64,000 nucleotides of DNA from the NCBI GenBank assembly GCA_965216645.1, contig CBDCGJ010000058.1:36202-100201 (forward strand), in the 5' to 3' direction. This document shows, in pieces, positions 59,347 through 64,000 of this stretch; the stretch's first letter is position 1; each line of letters begins with the position of its first letter. The position numbers were made by a program, and so were the translations under genes. The notes beneath the pieces were generated by a model that was not told the DNA's origin, did no database searches, and saw only the letters and a program-made list of their open reading frames with translations. The stretch comes from CBDCGJ01 sp965216645. GTDB taxonomy: Bacteria; Pseudomonadota; Alphaproteobacteria; GCA-2731375.

Positions 59347-59519
59347 TGGTTGGACTGGCTTCCGGCCTCTTCCTGACGGCGGTGTCCGCAAGGCCACCGA
59401 CGTTCCGGCTTGATCCTCCCCTATCAGCTTGAAATAGCCCACCGAATCATCAACGACATCTTCCGTCTGCGTTCATTCGTCCTGCAAATATGCTAAGATC
59501 ACTACGGATGGAGAAAAAA

Positions 59520-60686
59520 ATGTCAGCGGTTCGTGGACGCTACTGGCATAAGACGGATGACGGTCGCTTTCGTTGCGACCTCTGTCCGCGCGGCTGCACC
59601 CTTAACCCCGGGCAGCGCGCACTTTGCGCGGTGCGTGGCGCGGGTGAGGATGGAATATATCTCCTGAGCTACGGCCAATCGTCCGGCCACTGCATCGATC
59701 CGATCGAGAAGAAGCCGCTCAACCATTTCTATCCGGGAACGCCGGTCCTGAGCTTCGGGCAAGTCGGTTGCAACTTGACCTGTTCGTTCTGCCAGAATTG
59801 GTCGATCAGCAAGGATCGGGGCAAGACGCTGGATGACGAGCTGGCGCGGGTCATGGCCATCGAAAAGCGATCGAACAACCCGCCGCCGGAAGCGAACAGG
59901 TTGGTCGATGCTGCCAATCCGGAATTGTTGGTCCGTGCGGCGCGGCAGACGGGTTCGAAGTCGATCGCGTTCACCTATAACGATCCAATAATATTTCTGG
60001 AATATGCCGTCGACATCGCAGCCGCGTGCCGTGAGGCTGGCATTCATACGGTGGCGGTCACCAGCGGCTATATGATGCCGGCGGCGCGGGCCGAATTCTA
60101 CGACCATATGGACGCGGCCAATATCGATCTGAAGGCTTTCACGGACCGGTTCTATCACAAGCTGGCCAGCGCCCATCTGCAACCGGTGCTGGAGACGATC
60201 GAGTATGCCCATAAGGAAACGGATTGCTGGATCGAACTGACCAACCTGATCATTCCGGGAGAGAATGACAGCGATCACGAGATCGCCGAGATGTCCGCCT
60301 GGATCATGGATCGCTTGGGTCCCAACGTGCCGCTGCATCTCAGCGCGTTCCATCCCGACTATAAGATGCGAGACAAGTCGCGGACGCCGGCCGAAACTTT
60401 ATCGCGGGCGCGGCGCATCGCGTTGGATCACGGCCTGCACTACGTGTATGTCGGCAACGTGCATGACGAAGCCGGCTCCTCCACCTATTGCCCAGGCTGT
60501 GGGGAGAAGGTGATCGGTCGCGACTGGTATGTACTCAGCCGCTGGCATCTCGACTATTTCGGCCATTGTTTGAGCTGCGGCCACCAGATCGACGGCCGCT
60601 TCGCCCGGCCCCGCCGGCACCTGGGGCGCGAAGCGGCAACCGGTCCGGCTAAAGGGTGCGACCTAGGCCGCTACTTGAACGCGTAG
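59520..60686 (+). CDS. amrS: AmmeMemoRadiSam system radical SAM enzyme
   Basis: A 388-residue radical SAM protein. The cluster motif is GCNLTCSFCQNWSISKDRG (about residues 84-102). Additional cysteine sets occur at the N-terminus (CDLCPRGCTLNPGQRALC) and the C-terminus (YCPGCGEKVIG and FGHCLSCGHQIDG), the latter like a zinc ribbon. It pairs with the Memo-AMMECR1 fusion at 44874-46280; the substrate is not known. The ATG at 59520 is six bases after GGAG, and two upstream ATGs are possible. It is intact although it sits between a broken IS and a broken DUF3604 gene. It overlaps the end of the latter by 16 bases. Confidence 0.92.
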   Translation: MSAVRGRYWHKTDDGRFRCDLCPRGCTLNPGQRALCAVRGAGEDGIYLLSYGQSSGHCIDPIEKKPLNHFYPGTPVLSFGQVGCNLTCSFCQNWSISKDRGKTLDDELARVMAIEKRSNNPPPEANRLVDAANPELLVRAARQTGSKSIAFTYNDPIIFLEYAVDIAAACREAGIHTVAVTSGYMMPAARAEFYDHMDAANIDLKAFTDRFYHKLASAHLQPVLETIEYAHKETDCWIELTNLIIPGENDSDHEIAEMSAWIMDRLGPNVPLHLSAFHPDYKMRDKSRTPAETLSRARRIALDHGLHYVYVGNVHDEAGSSTYCPGCGEKVIGRDWYVLSRWHLDYFGHCLSCGHQIDGRFARPRRHLGREAATGPAKGCDLGRYLNA

Positions 60687-63024
60687 ATCGGGCTCGACCA
60701 GGCTTGGAAGCCGTCTTCCGTGGTGACGCAAACCCAGAGCGGGTTGTCCCGATCGGCGGCGAGGGGGATGTCGACCTCGGCGCTCAATTCACGACAGTCC
60801 GTGTTCTCGGGCAGACGGAAGGCGGTGATCTTGCGGGCCAAACCGCCGGCGTCCAAAACGATATCCTCCAGACCCACGTCGGCCAGCGGGACTTCAAGGC
60901 TGCCGAGATTGGTGGCGACCCGCAGTTCCGCGCCATCCCCTTCGTCAAGCCAGGCGTCGATGCCGCCGAAATTGCCGGTAGTGATGGCGTCGAACACGAT
61001 CGTGTCCGCGCTCTGCTGCTCGAACAAGCGTTCGTGGTTCCAGGCGTTGATTTTGTCGAACCGGCGGATCGAGGCACCGGCGAACATCACTTTGCCCTTC
61101 CAATTGGTTTCGCGCCCGCGGCCGCGATATTCGGCGCCGCTCCACAACACGCGAACCCGCGGCCCAAGATCGTTCGCGTCATACCCGCGCAGGGTTTGGA
61201 TAACGTCGGTGCCGTTGCGAACCTCGATACGTTCGATCGGCGCCTGGGGTGACGCAGCGGATTTTCAGGGTCATCGTGTCGCCGGCGCATTTCACGATGT
61301 CGCCCATCATCACGTCGTCGGTCTGGCGGGACGGCGTATCCGGGAATAGGTTGGGGTCCATGTCGAACAGGGTCGCCGGTTCCGCCACATGGCCGGTGAC
61401 TTGTAGATGCATGCGGGTGCCGGTGGTGCCGTAATGATGCCGGCGCTTCATGCAGTCGAACAGACTGTCGCGGGTCAGCTCCTCGGTCAGGAAGCAGGTC
61501 AAGCCGCCGTAGGCGCCGAATGTGGAGGCGCCGGGATAGCTGGCGCCTGGCCGGCCCTTGTGGCCGTCGCTGTTGGCAGACGATGCCGACACGGTAGTCC
61601 GAGCGGCAGTCCGTCGGTGAATATCCATTCGAAGGTGCCCCAGGCGGAATGGATCTCGACTCGCCGTTTCCTCGATCCCGGGATCGTGGTCGTAATGCGA
61701 TGTTGGCGTAACGGCCACCGACATGGGCGTACATCGACAGCAGTCTTCGTCGGCGAGATTGCTCGATACAACAGTCTGTGAGTGTCGAAGGCATCGGTGT
61801 CGAGCCTCCGAGCGGTCGGTCCAGCAAGGCATGGGAGCAGCGGCGGATCTGGCCGGCCCTCATGCCTCGGAAATAGACATTGTGATCGCCACCTACGGCG
61901 GTGTTTCCGGACCACTCGTAGCCGGGAATGGTCGGTGAAGCGATGATCCTCGGTTGATCGACAGCCGCAGTCACGTCATTCAGGCGTAGGCCCAGAAGGC
62001 GTTGCGATTGATCTGGAAGTCGTTGGCCTGATGGCTGAGCGCGTCCAAGAACGCCATGTTGCGGCCGAACTCGAAAATAGTCGCGGGACGTACCGATGCC
62101 GATGCTCTCGCCGCTTTGGCCATGCATATCGCCCCAATAGCCGGCAAAGGGCCCCATCCTCGACCACCAGCGGATGGGATTCGGCGACGACCGCACCGGC
62201 GTCGTCGCGTAGCGTGATGCGTAGGATGCCGGGTTCGTCGACGCTCAGATTTTCGAGGCTCATCGACCGTTGACCCAGGGGATAGTCGATCTGCGCCGGC
62301 AGATTGTTGACCGGCAGCGTGCTGTCGACGGTGAAGCTGCCTTGGGCCAGGTCGGTTGGATTGCCCCAGACGTCTTCCGCTTTGATGCCCAACTGAAAGG
62401 TGTCGCCCGGCCGGCGCAGGCTCGGTAACACGGCGCGCCAATTCGCCGCGCTGCCGGGAACGATTGCAATGTTAGGCGTGTTCGGGATCGGCATGTAGTG
62501 ACCGACGGCGCAAACATCGGCGGCCACTTTGAACTCGAAATTGGGCTCGACCATGGATTGCAGACGCAGCCCCGCGGAGCCTTGGGACGTATCGCCGAAG
62601 ACCATGACGATCTGATCGCCCTCGCGCAGGAAGCCGCCCTTGACCCGGACCGTCAGGCTCTTCCAACGGGGTCGCGCGGTGGTACCGTAACGGCTGTAGG
62701 TGACTTCCAACGGCACACCGCTGCTGGTGCTGGCGGTGACGTAATTGTCGGCGGTCGGATTTCCGTCTGCATGCGCCCGCCATCGCCCATGGCTCGCATC
62801 ATCACCCGGATAGCACCGGTGTCGTCGAGGCCGAAACGGCCGACTGTATAGGTCAGGCGGAACGTTTGCAGACTGCGAATGGCGAAATCGCCCTTCGGCT
62901 CGATGTCGACATGACCGTAGAGAACCGGATCCGTGCCCGGTTGCGCGATCGGCCAGACTTCGCCGACCAGGGGTGAATCCACGATCGTTTCGGTGTTTTT
63001 CTTATTCATATCTTTGGCTTCCAA
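60671..63024 (-). pseudogene. DUF3604 family protein, broken by about nine frameshifts
   Basis: An intact gene would give about 780 residues. The pieces run in order on the minus strand. They are GEVWPIAQPGTDPVLYGHVD; SLTVRVKGGFLREGDQIVMV; GPFAGYWGDMHGQSGESIGI; EFGRNMAFLDALSHQANDFQ; IPGYEWSGNTAVGGDHNVYF; YAHVGGRYANIA; VEIHSAWGTFEWIFTDG; NSDGHKGRPGASYPGASTFG; and ERIEVRNGTDVIQTLRGYDA through NPLWVCVTTEDGFQAWSSPI. Successive pieces change frame near 62757, 62160, 62075, 61985, 61700, 61660, 61600, 61578 and 61236. Several changes lie in short homopolymers, such as GGGG near 62152 and TTTT near 62073. The function of DUF3604 is unknown to me. Confidence 0.85.
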
Positions 63025-63134
63025 TTCCTTAAATCATCCATCCAAATAGCCCTAAGGGTTCGAAGGAATCAAGCCGTTGACCGGGCCAGGGATGCGGCAC
63101 AGTATGGTCCAGACGCATATTGGGAGAAACAACG

Positions 63135-63643
63135 ATGACGGTCGCGGATAAGGACGAGCAACCCTTTTTACTGGCCAACGCCCACGAGTTCGTCGGCCGG
63201 GAAATGGCGTGACGGACTGGGTCGCGATCGATCAGATGCAAACCAATGTGTTCGGAGAAGTCACGCGATGGCCGACCTGGATGCATTGCGATGCCGAGCG
63301 CGCCGCCCGGGAAAGCCCCTATGGCGGAACGATCGTGCACGGCTTTCACATGGTCAGCCTGCTGACATATTTTCTGGAGACGGCCGGGCTTAGGCCGCCG
63401 GATGGCGCCTATTCCCTAAACTACGGGCTCGACAAAGTTCGTGTGCTCAATCCGGTGGTCATCGGCGACGGCGTTCGCCTTCGGGATCGAATGACCCTCC
63501 TTGCCGTGATCGACAAGGGCGAGGGGCGTCGTATCTTGAAAACCGGCAATCGGTTGGAAGTCGACGGTGTCGAAAAACCGGCACTCTACGCCGAATATCT
63601 CAGTTACTGGTTCCCGAAGGAGCCGGTTAGCGCCGTCGCTTGA
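63135..63643 (+). pseudogene. MaoC-like hydratase-dehydratase, frameshifted near the N-terminus
   Basis: A hotdog-fold enoyl-CoA hydratase-like protein. The ATG at 63135 follows GGGAGA and encodes LLANAHEFVGREMA before a TGA at 63210. The family sequence goes on in another frame from 63209: TDWVAIDQMQTNVFGEVTRW, ARESPYGGTIVHGFHMVSLL and LNYGLDKVRVLNPVVIGDGV. One lost base near 63207-63210 explains the break. The second piece could still be translated from GTG 63209. The usual TGDxQWxH stretch near residue 45 is also altered (VTRWPTWMHCD). Confidence 0.72.
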
Positions 63644-64000
63644 TGACCACGTTCGGGTTGCGGTGCGTTTGTCCCTGGCGCCGGAAGCGGTAGCTTAGAC
63701 TGGACCGCTTCTTCACATAAGACTGTGCGACCTGCTGACGCCGGGCGACTTGGATCGTGCGGTTCTCCATCGCACGGCGAACCCGATTTTCGCGGTCGTT
63801 TTCGCGCCGCGCGCGCGCGTCGTTACGCCGCTTGACGTAGTTTTCGCGCGCCGCCAGACGGCGATCCTCGTTGGCGTATTTGCTCGCTTTCTTCCAATGC
63901 GCCATAACCTTCTTCAGGTAGCGGTCCTGGTGAACCTTGGTGGCGGAATGGTAGTGGGCGACGGATTTCTGCCAATGGCCGTGTTTGTCTTGTAGCTGAT
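63627..64000 (-). CDS. basic protein of unknown function (partial, cut by right edge)
   Basis: Only the C-terminal 123 residues are visible; the frame is open to the edge of the window. It is rich in Arg, Lys, His and Asn, and shows two similar pieces, HWQKSVAHYHSATKVHQDRY and MAHWKKASKYANEDRRLAAR, followed by a very basic tail (RRNDARARRENDRENRVRRA ... VVIKRRR). A Met at 63905 could start a shorter protein, but the frame before it has the same character. I do not recognise the family. Nucleic-acid binding is a guess from composition alone. It overlaps the end of the MaoC-like gene by 17 bases. Confidence 0.5.
   Translation of the reverse strand, partial: QLQDKHGHWQKSVAHYHSATKVHQDRYLKKVMAHWKKASKYANEDRRLAARENYVKRRNDARARRENDRENRVRRAMENRTIQVARRQQVAQSYVKKRSSLSYRFRRQGQTHRNPNVVIKRRR

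Noticed and set aside
1..64000. tRNA genes, rRNA genes and CRISPR arrays
   Set aside because: I found no cloverleaf with a proper T-loop apart from the tmRNA, no rRNA sequence and no regularly spaced repeats.

Overview
The window comes from an alphaproteobacterium, most likely a free-living Rhodospirillales-type organism. The evidence is gene order and lineage-specific genes rather than a marker tree. There is a circularly permuted, two-piece tmRNA gene with an alphaproteobacterial tag. It is followed by an SspB-alpha adaptor gene, fumC, and small DUF4169 and ribbon-helix-helix genes. The hflK-hflC-DUF2065-degQ / serB / miaA / ilvBHC series and an mreBCD-mrdA-rodA cell-shape operon are also present. 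Most reading frames are GC-rich with consistent codon use.

Layout. 1-6 kb: glyS (cut by the left edge) and glyQ, a small membrane protein, an sppA-like protease operon with a Tat-signal deaminase, a CaiB/BaiF racemase-type enzyme and a tandem universal stress protein. 6-17.6 kb: cupin, EamA transporter, aminopeptidase P, a DUF1127 protein, then leftward uvrD-prmA and FAD-oxidase-DUF2786 pairs, a thioesterase and a ClC channel with CBS domains. 17.6-24.4 kb: DUF4169, a large AsmA protein, a ribbon-helix-helix protein, fumC, sspB and the split tmRNA gene ssrA. 24.4-36.8 kb: thyX, the Fe-S carrier Mrp, hflKC, degQ, serB, miaA and ilvBHC. 37-42.7 kb: the elongasome operon mreB-mreC-mreD-mrdA-rodA. 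42.7-50.3 kb: a luciferase-like monooxygenase, ada, a fused AmmeMemoRadiSam B-A protein, an ECF sigma/anti-sigma pair, an MBL hydrolase and a BCCT transporter.

From about 50.3 kb to the right edge the window is accessory and damaged. It holds two large signalling proteins that share a TolB-N/FlgO-like plus TPR module, one with a BTAD-type DNA-binding front and one with a class III cyclase front. It also holds an IS1182-type element with an internally deleted transposase lying against a gene remnant. A glutathione S-transferase gene sits between a 188-base IS5-type remnant and a full-length but broken copy of the same element. The AmmeMemoRadiSam radical SAM gene is intact, about 13 kb from its B-A partner. 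A DUF3604 gene is broken by about nine frameshifts, a MaoC-like gene by one, and a basic protein of unknown function runs off the right edge.

How genes work together. tmRNA and SspB tag and deliver stalled-ribosome products to ClpXP. HflK/HflC and DegQ act on membrane and periplasmic protein quality. IlvB/H/C make branched-chain amino-acid precursors. MreBCD, PBP2 and RodA build the lateral wall. The strongest candidate for an under-described system is the three-part AmmeMemoRadiSam set (a fused Memo-AMMECR1 protein plus a radical SAM enzyme), whose reaction I do not know. The paired TPR signalling proteins beside the IS elements come next.
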